Shown here in pieces: positions 54,676-64,000 of a stretch of DNA of 64,000 nucleotides. The notes under the pieces were generated by a model that was not told where the DNA came from, ran no database searches, and worked only from the letters and a program-made list of their open reading frames with translations. The position numbers and the translations under genes are program-made. The first letter of the stretch is position 1. Each line of letters begins with the position of its first letter. The stretch is from Robertmurraya korlensis (GTDB lineage Bacteria > Bacillota > Bacilli > Bacillales > Cytobacillaceae). The DNA lies in contig NZ_JAMBNS010000017.1 in assembly GCF_023715225.1 (NCBI RefSeq), forward strand, positions 1 to 64,000. The letters run 5' to 3'.

Positions 54676-54819
54676 CTACTTTGTTTGACGGTGGATGGTA
54701 TGAGCACTGCATGTTCTACAAAACTTCTTCAGCTCTAACCGTTCCGACTCTTTATTGCTCATCGTTGAATAGTTTCTTGAACCGCAAGTTACACAGGCCA
54801 AAACTACCTTTTTTGTCAA
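54676..54819 (-). CDS. rpmG: 50S ribosomal protein L33, zinc-binding form
   Basis: 47 aa from a TTG at 54819 (read [20 protein letters not shown]), AGAGGTGG upstream. Cys pairs CVTC and CRTC form the zinc site. A GTG nine bases upstream is an alternative start. It corresponds to rpmGB at this locus in B. subtilis. Confidence 0.9.
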   Translation of the reverse strand: MTKKVVLACVTCGSRNYSTMSNKESERLELKKFCRTCSAHTIHRQTK

Positions 54820-54854
54820 AAATGCCACCTCTAACTTACTATTTTGTCCATAAA

Positions 54855-54883
54855 ACTGTATCATGGACACTTGTCAATGTCAA
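54855..54883 (-). promoter_or_regulatory. sigma-A promoter of rpmG-secE-nusG
   Basis: Minus strand TTGACA (54883-54878), 17-bp spacer, TACAGT (54860-54855). It lies after the sigH terminator. Confidence 0.65.
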
Positions 54884-54896
54884 CAGAGCTCTATTA

Positions 54897-54922
54897 CCAT
54901 ATACCCTGTCATACTACAGGGT
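54897..54922 (-). terminator. candidate terminator at the end of sigH
   Basis: The minus strand has ACCCTGT, AGTATG, ACAGGGT then ATATGGTAAT. The stem contains the sigH stop codon region. The T-run is weak, so efficiency is uncertain. Confidence 0.5.
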
Positions 54923-55576
54923 GAGCTCCCTCACCTCAAGATATTTCTCAAGCTTCCTTTTCACACGTTGGAGCGCATTATCAATTGATTTCACATGACG
55001 ATTGAGTTCCTCTGATATCTCCTGATATGACTGACCATCTAGATAAAGAGCTAGCACCTTCCGCTCTAAATCACTTAGAAGCTCAGACATTTTCACCTCA
55101 ATATGATCAAATTCCTCTTGATTAATAATGAGTTCCTCCGGATCTAACACTTTAGCTCCAGAAATAACATCCATTAAGGTTCGATCGGATTCTTCATCAT
55201 AGATTGGCTTGTCCAACGACACATAAGAATTCAACGGAATATGCTTTTGTCTCGTTGCTGTTTTAATCGCGGTAATAATTTGTCTAGTGATACACAGTTC
55301 TGCAAACGCTTTAAAAGAAGTGAGTTTGTCCTCTCGGAAATCTCGGATCGCTTTGTAAAGACCGATCATTCCCTCTTGAACAATATCCTCTTTGTCAGCA
55401 CCGATTAAGAAATAGGATCTAGCTTTGGCTCTAACGAAGTTTCGATACTTATGAATCAAGTAATCTAATGCTTCACTATCACCTTTGTGCACTAAATCAA
55501 CTATTTCTTCATCCTCAAGCTGCATTAAATGTAAATAATTTTCGTTGATTTTTGTTGTCTTGTAGTCAGCATTCAC
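54914..55576 (-). CDS. sigH: RNA polymerase sigma-H factor
   Basis: 220 aa from the GTG at 55576 with GGGGGA upstream. Region 2 has RNFVRAKARSYFLIGADKED and GMIGLYKAIRDF; region 4 has YQEISEELNRHVKSIDNALQ. It directs early sporulation and competence genes, and probably the PAS kinase at 6004 in this window. An ATG at 55603 is in frame but lacks a ribosome binding site. It follows yacP as in B. subtilis. Confidence 0.96.
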   Translation of the reverse strand: MNADYKTTKINENYLHLMQLEDEEIVDLVHKGDSEALDYLIHKYRNFVRAKARSYFLIGADKEDIVQEGMIGLYKAIRDFREDKLTSFKAFAELCITRQIITAIKTATRQKHIPLNSYVSLDKPIYDEESDRTLMDVISGAKVLDPEELIINQEEFDHIEVKMSELLSDLERKVLALYLDGQSYQEISEELNRHVKSIDNALQRVKRKLEKYLEVRELTL

Positions 55577-55650
55577 TTCGGATCCCCCCGACCGAACAAG
55601 CATAGATAGAAATATTATACAGTAGGCTTTTTTAAAGCGTCAACCGGTCA

Positions 55651-56157
55651 TCACTTTCCTCTTCGCCATTTTTCAAAAATTTCTGCCACTTCACTACTTA
55701 ATGGAATTTTTGACGTAGGGCTATTTTCCTGAATTTTTTGTACCTTTCTCTCTATCTTCTTTTCAACCGAGTCCATCTCTATTAGTAACTCTCGTGCAGA
55801 TTTTCTTAGTGCACCTTGTCCAAATATGGCCCATTGTTCTGTAAAATCAGAGGTTGCCACATGAATCTGAGTTTTTCTATTATTTAAAGAGATCGCAAGC
55901 TTTTCAATGCATTCATCCGCTGTTTCATTATTTCTTGTGAATATAACTTCGACTTTATAATTTTTATACTTTTTTTCTGTCCCTTTTACAAAATGGGCGT
56001 CGAATACAATAATCACACGATAACCTGAGTAAGCTTGATACTCGGCCATCCTTTCAACTAAACGGTCCCGAGCTGCTGCTAAATCCTTATTTTTTAGCTC
56101 TCGAAGCTCTGGCCAAGCTCCAATGATATTGTATCCATCCACTAACAGAATGTCCAT
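55651..56157 (-). CDS. rae1: NYN-domain ribosome-dependent mRNA endonuclease Rae1 (YacP)
   Basis: 168 aa. The PIN-like NYN fold has MDILLVDGYNIIGAWPEL with the catalytic Asp, VIIVFDAH and ETADECIEKL acidic residues. The B. subtilis homologue cuts mRNA in the ribosomal A site. It lies 1 bp from rlmB and upstream of sigH. Confidence 0.92.
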   Translation of the reverse strand: MDILLVDGYNIIGAWPELRELKNKDLAAARDRLVERMAEYQAYSGYRVIIVFDAHFVKGTEKKYKNYKVEVIFTRNNETADECIEKLAISLNNRKTQIHVATSDFTEQWAIFGQGALRKSARELLIEMDSVEKKIERKVQKIQENSPTSKIPLSSEVAEIFEKWRRGK

Positions 56158-56158
56158 T

Positions 56159-56902
56159 TTATCCCTCTAGCGGATATCGTTTTCGATACACCTCATACAT
56201 TAAAAGGGCAGCCGCTACCGAAGCATTTAAAGAGGTGACATGTCCTTTCATTGGCAGGCTAACCAAAAAGTCACATTTATCACGGATGAGTCTTCCCATT
56301 CCTTTTCCTTCACTACCAATCACAAGACCTAAAGGCATTGTCCCATCGAGCGAACGAAAGTCCTGTTTTCCCTTCGCATCTGTACCTGCAATCCATAAAC
56401 CTCGTTCCTTTAGCTCATCAATGGTTTGTGCCATATTCGTCACTCGGACAACAGGAACATATTCAATGGCGCCCGTTGATGCTTTTGCAACTGTTGCTGT
56501 TAACCCAACTGCTCGTCGTTTCGGAATGATTATTCCGTGTGCACCAGTGGAATCCGCAGTTCTCATAATGGATCCTAGATTATGCGGATCCTCAATTTCG
56601 TCTAACAAAAGGAAAAATGGAGTTTCACCTTTTGCTTCTGCCGCCTTAAACAAGTCATCAAGTTCCGCATATTGGTAAGCAGCTACTGCCGCTACAACAC
56701 CTTGGTGATTTCCTTCCACCATCTGGTCGATTTTCTTTTTAGGAACAAATTGAACAATGACATTTTGTGCTTTTGCTAACCCTATTACCTGTTGCATTTG
56801 ACCCGTTTGGGAACCTTCTGCAATAAATATTTTATTCACATCGCGTTCAGACTTTAATGCCTCTATAACTGGATTTTTTCCAATAATAAAGTCTTGGCTC
56901 AT
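56159..56902 (-). CDS. rlmB: 23S rRNA 2'-O-methyltransferase RlmB (SpoU family)
   Basis: 247 aa from the ATG at 56902 behind AAAGGAGGA. An N-terminal substrate-binding domain (1-75) and a SPOUT knot with DPHNLGSIMRTADSTGAHG, LVIGSEGKGM and LPMKGHVTSLNASVAAALLM. It methylates a 2'-OH in 23S rRNA (G2251 in E. coli). The exact target in Bacillus may differ. Confidence 0.93.
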   Translation of the reverse strand: MSQDFIIGKNPVIEALKSERDVNKIFIAEGSQTGQMQQVIGLAKAQNVIVQFVPKKKIDQMVEGNHQGVVAAVAAYQYAELDDLFKAAEAKGETPFFLLLDEIEDPHNLGSIMRTADSTGAHGIIIPKRRAVGLTATVAKASTGAIEYVPVVRVTNMAQTIDELKERGLWIAGTDAKGKQDFRSLDGTMPLGLVIGSEGKGMGRLIRDKCDFLVSLPMKGHVTSLNASVAAALLMYEVYRKRYPLEG

Positions 56903-56918
56903 CTTATTGTTCCTCCTT

Positions 56919-57323
56919 TCATTCTCCAACTTGAGAGAGAGCAACTTCGATCAATTCATCAAGTCGCTCCTCTCTGTTCATTAAATATAGATATCCGATT
57001 AATGCTTCAAATGCTGTACCATAGCGATATGTCTGCACATCTGTATTCTTTGGCACTGTTCCAGATTTTGCATTTCTGCCCCTTCTAACAACTGCCTCTT
57101 CTTCCTCACTTAAAAGCTTCGAATCTATAAAGTGATGGATGAATTGACACTGAGCTTTTGCAGAAACATATTTGGTCGACTCTTTATGAAGCTGATTCGG
57201 TCGTACTTTCCCAGATTGAAGCAGGTATCTTCGAACATATACTTCAAAAATAGAATCACCTATATAAGCTAAGGCGAGGCTATTCAGTTGTTTCGCATCT
57301 ATCGTATTTTCAAAGCGAAGCAT
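56919..57323 (-). CDS. mrnC: Mini-ribonuclease III
   Basis: 134 aa RNase III catalytic domain alone, without the double-stranded RNA-binding domain. [20 protein letters not shown] and [17 protein letters not shown] hold the acidic site residues. It trims 23S rRNA ends in Bacillus. It lies 3 bp after cysS. Confidence 0.95.
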   Translation of the reverse strand: MLRFENTIDAKQLNSLALAYIGDSIFEVYVRRYLLQSGKVRPNQLHKESTKYVSAKAQCQFIHHFIDSKLLSEEEEAVVRRGRNAKSGTVPKNTDVQTYRYGTAFEALIGYLYLMNREERLDELIEVALSQVGE

Positions 57324-57326
57324 ATT

Positions 57327-58724
57327 TTAGCCTCTTTTCCATCTTGTGCCTTGAGGTGTATCTTCTAAAATAATGTTCATCTCTTTTAACTGATCACGAA
57401 TCTGGTCAGATAACTGGAAATTCCGATCTTTTCTAGCCTGTATACGTTGTTCGATTAACGCTTCTATTTCTTCGTCAAGAAGTTGATCTGCTTCAAGAGT
57501 TAAACCAAGGATTCCAAATAACAATTCAAACTCGATCATAAATGCGTCGATCACAGTGATAGATGTGTTCTTTTCAATTAGATACATATTAGCCAGCTTA
57601 GAAAGGTCGAATAACTTAGAGATGCCATTCGCAGTATTAAAATCATCATCCATATCACGAACAAACTCATCATGCAAGGTAGTAACCTTTGTTAACCATT
57701 CTTGATCATTTTCTGTTAAATTGGCGCTAGCCTCACGTCGATGTTTAAGGTTTTGGTAAGAAGTTTTTAATCGATCAAGTCCTGCCTTTGTATTTTCTAA
57801 CAGCTCATCTGTGTAGTTGATAGGATTGCGATAATGTACCGCTAACATGAAGAACCGTAGTACTTGCGGATCATGTTTTTGGATAATATCGTGAACGAGA
57901 ACAAAGTTCCCTAGTGATTTTGACATTTTTTCATTATCAATATTAATGTACCCGTTATGCATCCAGTAGCGTGCAAATGTTTTGTCTGTTAACGCTTCGG
58001 ACTGGGCAATTTCATTTTCATGATGCGGGAAAGCCAGATCCTGACCTCCTGCATGAATGTCAATCGTATCACCTAAATACTTCTTCGCCATTGCAGAGCA
58101 CTCAATATGCCAGCCTGGTCTTCCTTTGCCCCATGGGCTTTCCCAGAAAATTTCACCTGGCTTTGCTGCCTTCCAAAGGACAAAATCTAAAGAATCTTGT
58201 TTCTTCTCACCAATGGCAATTCTTGTACCTAGTCTTAGTTCATCAATTGATTGATGAGACAATTTCCCATATTCCTTGAATTTACGAGTGTGGTAGTATA
58301 CATCGCCCTCGGACTCATAGGCATATCCCTTTTCAATCAATGTAGAAATAAAGTCTAAAATAATATCCATACTTTCAGTTACTCGAGGATGAACATCTGC
58401 TTTTCGGCACCCGAGTGCTGTTACATCTTCAAAGTATGCTTTTATAAAACGATCAGCAATCGTTGGGACATCTTCTCCAAGCTCATTCGCAACACGAATC
58501 AGCTTATCATCCACGTCAGTGAAATTGGAGATATATTGAACCTCATATCCTCTATACTCTAAATATCTTCTTACTGTATCAAACACAATCGGTGGCCTTG
58601 CATTTCCTATATGGATATAGTTATAAACGGTAGGACCGCAAACATACATCTTTACTTTACCCTCTTCAAGAGGGATGAACGGCTCTTTTGAACGAGTCAG
58701 TGTATTATATATTTGAATGCTCAT
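57327..58724 (-). CDS. cysS: cysteinyl-tRNA synthetase
   Basis: 465 aa class I synthetase. [19 protein letters not shown] with the HIGH motif, and KMSKSLGNF (KMSKS). Zinc ligands are Cys28 in that motif, and Cys/His in [14 protein letters not shown] and HHENEIAQS. The gene overlaps cysE by 20 bp, so the two are coupled and under the shared T-box. Confidence 0.98.
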   Translation of the reverse strand: MSIQIYNTLTRSKEPFIPLEEGKVKMYVCGPTVYNYIHIGNARPPIVFDTVRRYLEYRGYEVQYISNFTDVDDKLIRVANELGEDVPTIADRFIKAYFEDVTALGCRKADVHPRVTESMDIILDFISTLIEKGYAYESEGDVYYHTRKFKEYGKLSHQSIDELRLGTRIAIGEKKQDSLDFVLWKAAKPGEIFWESPWGKGRPGWHIECSAMAKKYLGDTIDIHAGGQDLAFPHHENEIAQSEALTDKTFARYWMHNGYINIDNEKMSKSLGNFVLVHDIIQKHDPQVLRFFMLAVHYRNPINYTDELLENTKAGLDRLKTSYQNLKHRREASANLTENDQEWLTKVTTLHDEFVRDMDDDFNTANGISKLFDLSKLANMYLIEKNTSITVIDAFMIEFELLFGILGLTLEADQLLDEEIEALIEQRIQARKDRNFQLSDQIRDQLKEMNIILEDTPQGTRWKRG

Positions 58725-59373
58725 GCTCGTAGCTCCTTTCCTTCTCTACCTGTTCTAGTTGTTTTCTTAAATTGTAAATTTCAGCTTCAAGTACTTTGAA
58801 ACGGTCGCCAGTTGGATCTGGTAGATCACAGTGATTTAAATCTTTCTCTACTTTCTTTCCATCCCTTATCACAACTTTCCCAGGAATCCCAACGACTGTC
58901 GAGTTTGGAGGGACATCCTTTAGTACAACAGAACCTGCGCCTATCTTAGAATTTTCACCAACCGTGATCGATCCTAATACTTTTGCACCCGTTGCAATAA
59001 GAGCATTATCCATTATTGTTGGATGGCGCTTTCCTTTCTCTTTTCCCGTTCCCCCTAGTGTAACTCCCTGAAACACCGTCACATTGTCACCAATTTCACA
59101 TGTTTCACCAATGACAACCCCCATGCCATGATCGATAAAAAATCGCCTTCCGATGGTTGCACCTGGGTGAATTTCTATTCCAGTGAAGAAGCGGCTTACC
59201 TGTGAAATGATCCTTGCCATAAAATAAAATTTTCTCTTATATAGAGCATGTGCCATTCGATGAGCCCAGATGGAATGCAAACCTGAATAGGTTAAGATAA
59301 CCTCCAAATACGTCCTTGCCGCTGGATCTTGTTCAAAAACTACTTCAACATCTTCCCTTAGCATTTTAAACAT
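58705..59373 (-). CDS. cysE: serine O-acetyltransferase
   Basis: 222 aa. An N-terminal helical domain and a left-handed beta helix with [20 protein letters not shown] and [18 protein letters not shown]; the catalytic His lies in DHGMG. It makes O-acetylserine, the cysteine precursor. The T-box upstream links it to uncharged tRNA-Cys. Sulfide for the next step would come from the cys operon at 34109-37685, among others. Confidence 0.97.
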   Translation of the reverse strand: MFKMLREDVEVVFEQDPAARTYLEVILTYSGLHSIWAHRMAHALYKRKFYFMARIISQVSRFFTGIEIHPGATIGRRFFIDHGMGVVIGETCEIGDNVTVFQGVTLGGTGKEKGKRHPTIMDNALIATGAKVLGSITVGENSKIGAGSVVLKDVPPNSTVVGIPGKVVIRDGKKVEKDLNHCDLPDPTGDRFKVLEAEIYNLRKQLEQVEKERSYEHEHSNI

Positions 59374-59410
59374 TATCGTTCCCCCTAAACGTAAATGCTG
59401 CTTATTTTGT

Positions 59411-59655
59411 AAAAATAAAAAACGCCCCTGTCAAAAATGACAGAGACGCTTGTATGCGCGGTTCCACTCTGTTTAAGTAGCCACATTGCTACTTCAACTC
59501 AACTCTTGTAACGGAAGAAATCCGCCTTATTCTACTAGGGGAATGACCCTGTTTCGAATCAGGACTCAGAGGGGCACTTCAAAAAACAAGGGGCTTAAAC
59601 CACTTTCAGCCGATGATGGTTCTCTCTAAAAAGCATTGCTTTTTTACTTTTCCTC
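59411..59655 (-). ncRNA. cysteine T-box riboswitch upstream of cysE-cysS
   Basis: The minus strand shows the T-box sequence TGGAACCGCG (59466-59457) and the specifier TGC (59576-59574) in the stem I loop AAGTGCCCC, AGAGAG opening stem I near 59635, and a final terminator CGTCTCTGTCA / TGACAGGGGCG followed by TTTTTTATTTT (59452-59411). Uncharged tRNA-Cys is expected to favour read-through. It lies between gltX and cysE, as in B. subtilis, and regulates both downstream genes. Confidence 0.93.
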
Positions 59656-59712
59656 TTCAACATTTTCAAAATTATATTATTATCTTTACTATATTACATT
59701 TTTTCCAATCTG

Positions 59713-61173
59713 TTAACCAATAATGCTCACAATTCGTTGTAATATTTTTTCTTTACCAATTAGAGCAATTGCTTTAGGTAAATCTGGTCCGTGTGTTTGA
59801 CCAGTAGCAGCAACACGTACTGGCATAAAGAGCTTCTTACCCTTTTGCCCTGTTGCTTTTTGAACACTCTTCAAAGTTGCTTGAACATCCTCTGGTTGGA
59901 GACTTGGAAGCTTCTCAATCTCACTCGCAAAAGTAGATAATACTTCCTTCACGCCTTCCTCCTGGAGAACCGCCTTTGCTTCTTCCTCTAGTTCTAGTTC
60001 CTCTTTGAAGAATAACTCTGATAGCTCGACAATTTCAGCCCCATAGCTCAACTGATCTTGATAAAGTGCTACAAGATTTTTCGTCCATTCTACTTGCTCC
60101 GGAGTCATTGCCTCACTAACAAGCCCCGCCTTTTGAAGATGCGGTAAAGCAAGCTCATACACAACGTCAACCTCTTGCTTCTTCATGTACTGGTTATTCA
60201 TCCAAGTAAGCTTTTGCTTATCAAATAGGGCTGGAGATTTCGAAAGTCTATTTGCTTCAAAAATGGAAATCAGCTCTTCCTTCGAGAAAATCTCTTCCTC
60301 TCCAGATGGTGACCAGCCGAGTAAGGTAATAAAATTAAATAATGCCTCAGGAAGATATCCTAATTCCTCATACTGTTCAATGAACTGAATTATCGACTCA
60401 TCACGTTTACTTAACTTCTTTCGGCTTTCGTTTACGATCAATGTCATATGTCCAAACATTGGTGTCTCCCAACCTAATGCTTCATAAATCATCATTTGCT
60501 TTGGTGTATTAGAAATATGGTCATCTCCACGTAACACGTGTGAAATTTCCATCAAGTGATCATCAACAGCAACAGCAAAGTTATAAGTCGGTGTTCCATC
60601 CTTTTTTACAATAACAAAGTCTCCACCGATTCCATCTGCCTCAAAAGATACATCTCCTTTAACCATGTCGTTAAAGCTGAAAACCTTCCCGCTAGGAACC
60701 AAAAAGCGAACACTTGGTTGTCTTCCTTCTTTTTCTAGAGCTTCGCGCTGCTCACTCGTTAGATGACGGCATTTCCCTAAATAACCACCCATCTCACCCT
60801 TCTCCGCTTGCTCATTACGTTCTGCTTCTAGCTCTTCTTCTGTACAATAGCATTTATAAGCTTTGCCCTCTTCTAGAAGTTGCTTATAGTACACTTCATA
60901 TAAGTCGTTACGTTCTGATTGTCTGTATGGACCATATGATCCACCAACATCAACGCTCTCATCCCAATCTATTCCTAACCATTTTAAGTATTTTAGCTGA
61001 CTTTCTTCCCCGCCAGCAATATTACGCTTCTTATCAGTGTCTTCAATTCGGATAATAAACTTTCCACCTTGATGACGCGCAAACAAGTAGTTAAATAGCG
61101 CAGTACGAGCGTTTCCAATATGTAAATGCCCCGTTGGACTTGGTGCATAACGAACACGTACAGTGTTAGACAT
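59713..61173 (-). CDS. gltX: glutamyl-tRNA synthetase
   Basis: 486 aa class I enzyme. [20 protein letters not shown] includes the HIGH-type motif, and KLSKRDESI is the KMSKS counterpart. In Bacillus it also charges tRNA-Gln, later amidated. AGGAGG precedes the ATG. It lies between ispF and the T-box. Confidence 0.97.
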   Translation of the reverse strand: MSNTVRVRYAPSPTGHLHIGNARTALFNYLFARHQGGKFIIRIEDTDKKRNIAGGEESQLKYLKWLGIDWDESVDVGGSYGPYRQSERNDLYEVYYKQLLEEGKAYKCYCTEEELEAERNEQAEKGEMGGYLGKCRHLTSEQREALEKEGRQPSVRFLVPSGKVFSFNDMVKGDVSFEADGIGGDFVIVKKDGTPTYNFAVAVDDHLMEISHVLRGDDHISNTPKQMMIYEALGWETPMFGHMTLIVNESRKKLSKRDESIIQFIEQYEELGYLPEALFNFITLLGWSPSGEEEIFSKEELISIFEANRLSKSPALFDKQKLTWMNNQYMKKQEVDVVYELALPHLQKAGLVSEAMTPEQVEWTKNLVALYQDQLSYGAEIVELSELFFKEELELEEEAKAVLQEEGVKEVLSTFASEIEKLPSLQPEDVQATLKSVQKATGQKGKKLFMPVRVAATGQTHGPDLPKAIALIGKEKILQRIVSIIG

Positions 61174-61241
61174 TCTATTTTTCCTCCTAAAGAGTTCTAT
61201 CTATTTTTGAGATTTATTTTATCATTGTGAAAAGACAATTC

Positions 61242-61724
61242 CTAGAGTTCTTTCTTTTTTAAGAGCACAACGGCTTGAGAAGCAATTCCTTCTCCTCTTC
61301 CGGTAAATCCAAGCTTTTCTGTGGTGGTTGCTTTCACATTTACTTGATCTGGTGTAGCTTTCAATAATTCAGCGATTCGGTTCTTCATTTGCTCAATGTA
61401 TGGAGCCATCTTCGGTTTTTGTGCAATAATGGTACAATCCGCATTTACTAACTCATATCCTCGATTCTCCACTAATGACCATACATATTCAAGCAGCTTT
61501 GCTGAATCAGCATCCTTAAACTCTGGATCCGTATCCGGAAAATGTCTCCCAATATCTCCTTCACCTATTGCTCCTAAAACAGCATCTGTCACTGTATGAA
61601 GGAGGACATCTGCATCTGAATGCCCTAACAATCCTTTCTCATAAGGAATCGTTATTCCTCCTAAAATCAATGGTCTACCTTCTGTGAGCTGATGAACGTC
61701 AAATCCTTGTCCAATTCTAAACAT
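61242..61724 (-). CDS. ispF: 2-C-methyl-D-erythritol 2,4-cyclodiphosphate synthase
   Basis: 160 aa. [19 protein letters not shown] carries the DxH metal site, followed by [29 protein letters not shown] closes the protein. It acts in the MEP isoprenoid route after IspE. It starts 5 bp after ispD. Confidence 0.97.
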   Translation of the reverse strand: MFRIGQGFDVHQLTEGRPLILGGITIPYEKGLLGHSDADVLLHTVTDAVLGAIGEGDIGRHFPDTDPEFKDADSAKLLEYVWSLVENRGYELVNADCTIIAQKPKMAPYIEQMKNRIAELLKATPDQVNVKATTTEKLGFTGRGEGIASQAVVLLKKKEL

Positions 61725-61729
61725 CGTTA

Positions 61730-62428
61730 TTAAAGTCCCCTCTTTTGGTAGTCACGTTGCTTTATGATTGCCTCTGCAAAATACAAATCTTCTGGTGTCG
61801 TCAGTTTAATATTATCGTAGTCACCCTCAACAATTTTCACAGGTACATGTAGTCGTTCTACTAAACTTGCCTCATCCGTCCCTAAAAAATTCTGTACCAA
61901 GGCTAGGTTATGCGCTTCTTCTAGCAACGACACGCGAAAAGCTTGTGGGGTTTGTATGGCCCACAAGCTTGAACGCTCAATCGTCTCAACTACTTCAAAA
62001 TTATTTACCTTCTTAATTGTATCCTTAACAGGGACCGCTACTACAGCCGCTCCATCCTTTTCAGCTACGGCTACTAATTCATGGATCACTCTTTTTTCAA
62101 TAAATGGCCTAGCTGCATCATGAACGAGGATAATTCCCTCTTTCTTTGCCGCTTGCAACCCATTATATACACTGTGCTGTCTTTCGTTCCCACCAGCAAC
62201 AAGAGAAGTAACCTTTTTGATTCGATACTTTTTTAAAAGGCTGGAAAAATGGTCTTCATCTCCGGCTGAAATAGCTAAAATAATTCCCTCACATGCCTCA
62301 TCCAATTCAAATACCTTGAGTGTATGGATTAATATTGGAATATCCTTTAGCTGAAGCAACACCTTATTTTTGCCTGCCCGCATTCTTTTCCCTTGTCCTG
62401 CTGCAGGGATAATAACTTGGTAAGACAT
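61730..62428 (-). CDS. ispD: 2-C-methyl-D-erythritol 4-phosphate cytidylyltransferase
   Basis: 232 aa. [20 protein letters not shown] is the nucleotide-binding Gly-rich segment, and VHDAARPFI and [16 protein letters not shown] are conserved. It forms CDP-methylerythritol from MEP and CTP. It lies between yacL and ispF, as usual. Confidence 0.96.
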   Translation of the reverse strand: MSYQVIIPAAGQGKRMRAGKNKVLLQLKDIPILIHTLKVFELDEACEGIILAISAGDEDHFSSLLKKYRIKKVTSLVAGGNERQHSVYNGLQAAKKEGIILVHDAARPFIEKRVIHELVAVAEKDGAAVVAVPVKDTIKKVNNFEVVETIERSSLWAIQTPQAFRVSLLEEAHNLALVQNFLGTDEASLVERLHVPVKIVEGDYDNIKLTTPEDLYFAEAIIKQRDYQKRGL

Positions 62429-62448
62429 AAGATATCCCCTAACTATTT

Positions 62449-63540
62449 CTATAATGCTTTTTCTAATAATTTCGGCTTAGCAAAAATCATTCGACCAGCT
62501 GATGTTTGCAGTACACTTGTTACCAAAACTTCAAGTTGCTTCCCAATATAATCTCTGCCATCTTCCACCACAATCATCGTGCCATCATCGAGATAAGCAA
62601 TGCCTTGGTTATGCTCCTTGCCATCTTTTATAACCTGAACATTCATTTCTTCTCCAGGCAACACAACTGGCTTAACGGCATTTGCCAAGTCATTAATGTT
62701 TAATACAGCAACCTTTTGAAGTTCACACACTTTATTAAGATTAAAGTCATTGGTTACAACTACCCCACTAGTTAGCTTTGCAAGCTTAACAAGTTTTGAA
62801 TCTACCTCTTGTACATCCTCAAAGTCGCCTTCATATATCTCTACATTCATGGCTAGTTCTTTTTGAATTCGATTTAAAATATCAAGACCTCTTCTACCAC
62901 GGTTTCTCTTTAATACATCAGAGGAATCGGCAATATGCTGCAATTCTTCAAGGACAAATTGTGGAATGACAATGGTTCCATCTAAAAATCCAGTTTGGCA
63001 GATATCAGCAATACGCCCATCAATAATAACACTCGTATCTAATATTTTTAATTCATTTTTGGCAGTTGTATTCTCAGCCTCTAATTCTTCATCACTAGAC
63101 TTCTTTTTTGATTTCGTAAAAAGAGATAATAACTCGTCTCTCTTTTTAAAACCAACTTGGAAACCTAAATAACCAAATAAAAGTGTCAGTAGTACGGGAG
63201 CTACCGTATTTAAAATAGGTACTTCGATACCCGTTAATGCATAACCAACTAAAAAGGCAATAATTAATCCAAATACTAATCCTACGCTACCAAAAATAAT
63301 ATCCGTGATAGGTACTTTGACAAGAGATTCTTCTACCCATTTAACAAAATTGACGACATAATCGACCGCCCAAAAAGAAATAAGATAAAAAATAATAGCA
63401 CCTAAAATAGCGGTAACATAATGATTATTTATCAGAGGAATGTCGTCTAGTGATATAAGAGTTAATAAATCAGAGATTAAAAAGATCCCTAAAGTACCAC
63501 CTGTAATTAAGAAACAGGCTTGAACAATACGTTTTAACAT
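62449..63540 (-). CDS. yacL: YacL, membrane PIN/TRAM-domain protein
   Basis: 363 aa. Four membrane segments (about 1-130), a PIN nuclease domain (about 165-285, [18 protein letters not shown] with the first acidic residues, [10 protein letters not shown] further on) and a C-terminal TRAM domain (about 290-355). The residues suit RNase activity, but the function in Bacillus is poorly defined. It is adjacent to radA here; in B. subtilis disA lies between. Confidence 0.93.
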   Translation of the reverse strand: MLKRIVQACFLITGGTLGIFLISDLLTLISLDDIPLINNHYVTAILGAIIFYLISFWAVDYVVNFVKWVEESLVKVPITDIIFGSVGLVFGLIIAFLVGYALTGIEVPILNTVAPVLLTLLFGYLGFQVGFKKRDELLSLFTKSKKKSSDEELEAENTTAKNELKILDTSVIIDGRIADICQTGFLDGTIVIPQFVLEELQHIADSSDVLKRNRGRRGLDILNRIQKELAMNVEIYEGDFEDVQEVDSKLVKLAKLTSGVVVTNDFNLNKVCELQKVAVLNINDLANAVKPVVLPGEEMNVQVIKDGKEHNQGIAYLDDGTMIVVEDGRDYIGKQLEVLVTSVLQTSAGRMIFAKPKLLEKAL

Positions 63541-63734
63541 TCCTTCACCTCCTTTTATACATTATAAACAATTTCCATAAATTGAAACGTAATATTACAT
63601 AGAAAATTATTGTTTGTTATTATCCTGTAATCTCTTTGTTATATTAGTATAATTGCCGGTGATTCGCATGTTTATTACTACTAAGGGTAGCACCTAGCAA
63701 ATATTGGTGTCAATTTTTTACCCTTTTCTTTCAC

Positions 63735-64000
63735 TTATTCAAATGTCGCTTTAAGTGCATCTGCAACAGTAGAAACTCCAATCAACTGAATCCCTTTTGG
63801 GGCTGACCAACCACCAATGTTATTGGCAGGAATTATCACTCGTTCAAACCCTAGCTTGGCAGCTTCTTGAACACGCTGCTCTATTCTTGATACCCTTCTT
63901 ATCTCCCCAGTCAAACCTACTTCACCAATAATACAATCCGTTGGTCTCGTTGGCTTATCACGGAAACTTGAAGCAATGCTAATAGCTACAGCTAAATCAA
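63735..64000 (-). CDS. radA: DNA repair protein RadA, C-terminal part
   Basis: Only the last 87 codons are inside the window; the 5' part lies to the right. The translation ([20 protein letters not shown], then [19 protein letters not shown] and [20 protein letters not shown]) is the Lon-protease-like C-terminal domain of RadA/Sms, which helps recombination and branch migration. It ends at TAA 63735 and precedes yacL by 194 bp. Confidence 0.95.
   Translation of the reverse strand, partial: DLAVAISIASSFRDKPTRPTDCIIGEVGLTGEIRRVSRIEQRVQEAAKLGFERVIIPANNIGGWSAPKGIQLIGVSTVADALKATFE

Overview
The window reads as a chromosomal segment of an endospore-forming, low-GC Gram-positive of the Bacillaceae. 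The gene order is that of the Bacillus origin-proximal ribosomal superoperon. Sporulation and germination genes (pdaB, kbaA, gerD, cwlD, sigH) and cysteine T-box and L10 leader RNAs support this. The genus or species cannot be fixed from the sequence alone.

Layout, left to right. (1) 1-579: the 5' end of a 16S rRNA gene on the minus strand, its boxA-like element, two tandem sigma-A promoters and a small hypothetical gene. (2) 684-5782: the conserved sporulation block pdaB, kbaA, gerD, salA, cwlD, ybaK. A gene-free stretch after gerD holds palindromic repeats. (3) 5936-7473: an orphan soluble PAS histidine kinase behind a good match to a sigma-H promoter, suggesting a phosphorelay kinase. (4) 7503-13989: the accessory part of the window. 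A minus-strand operon (CgeB-like glycosyltransferase, Gfo/Idh/MocA oxidoreductase, hexapeptide acetyltransferase, DegT-type sugar aminotransferase, GT61-type glycosyltransferase) starts at a near-consensus sigma-K promoter. It lies divergent from a CgeD-like glycosyltransferase, next to a Ser-repeat, Cys-rich coat-like protein. I read it as a spore-surface glycosylation island that makes a 3-(acyl)amino sugar and decorates a surface protein.

(5) 14177-33735: the ribosomal block on the minus strand (rpsJ through rplQ, with secY, adk, map, infA and rpoA), then the ECF transporter energizing module, truA, and rplM-rpsI with their own promoter and leader. (6) 34109-37685: a four-gene sulfate assimilation operon (cysH, PiT-type sulfate permease, sat, cysC) with its own promoter and terminators, lying between tufA and rpsJ. 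(7) 37851-54819: tufA, fusA, rpsG, rpsL, rplGB, rpoC, rpoB, ybxB, rplL, rplJ, rplA, rplK, nusG, secE and rpmG. (8) 54914-64000: sigH, yacP/rae1, rlmB, mrnC, cysS, cysE, a cysteine T-box, gltX, ispF, ispD, yacL and the 3' end of radA. radA and yacL are adjacent; disA, which separates them in B. subtilis, is missing from this place.

Most genes serve translation, transcription and secretion and are ordinary for the group. The points that stand out are the spore glycosylation island and its promoter, the kinase with a sigma-H promoter, the moved cys operon, the missing disA, and several RNA hairpins at gene junctions (nusG, fusA/tufA, rpoB/rpoC, rpoC/rplGB). All promoter, terminator and leader calls come from reading the sequence by eye. 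No folding or database search was run.
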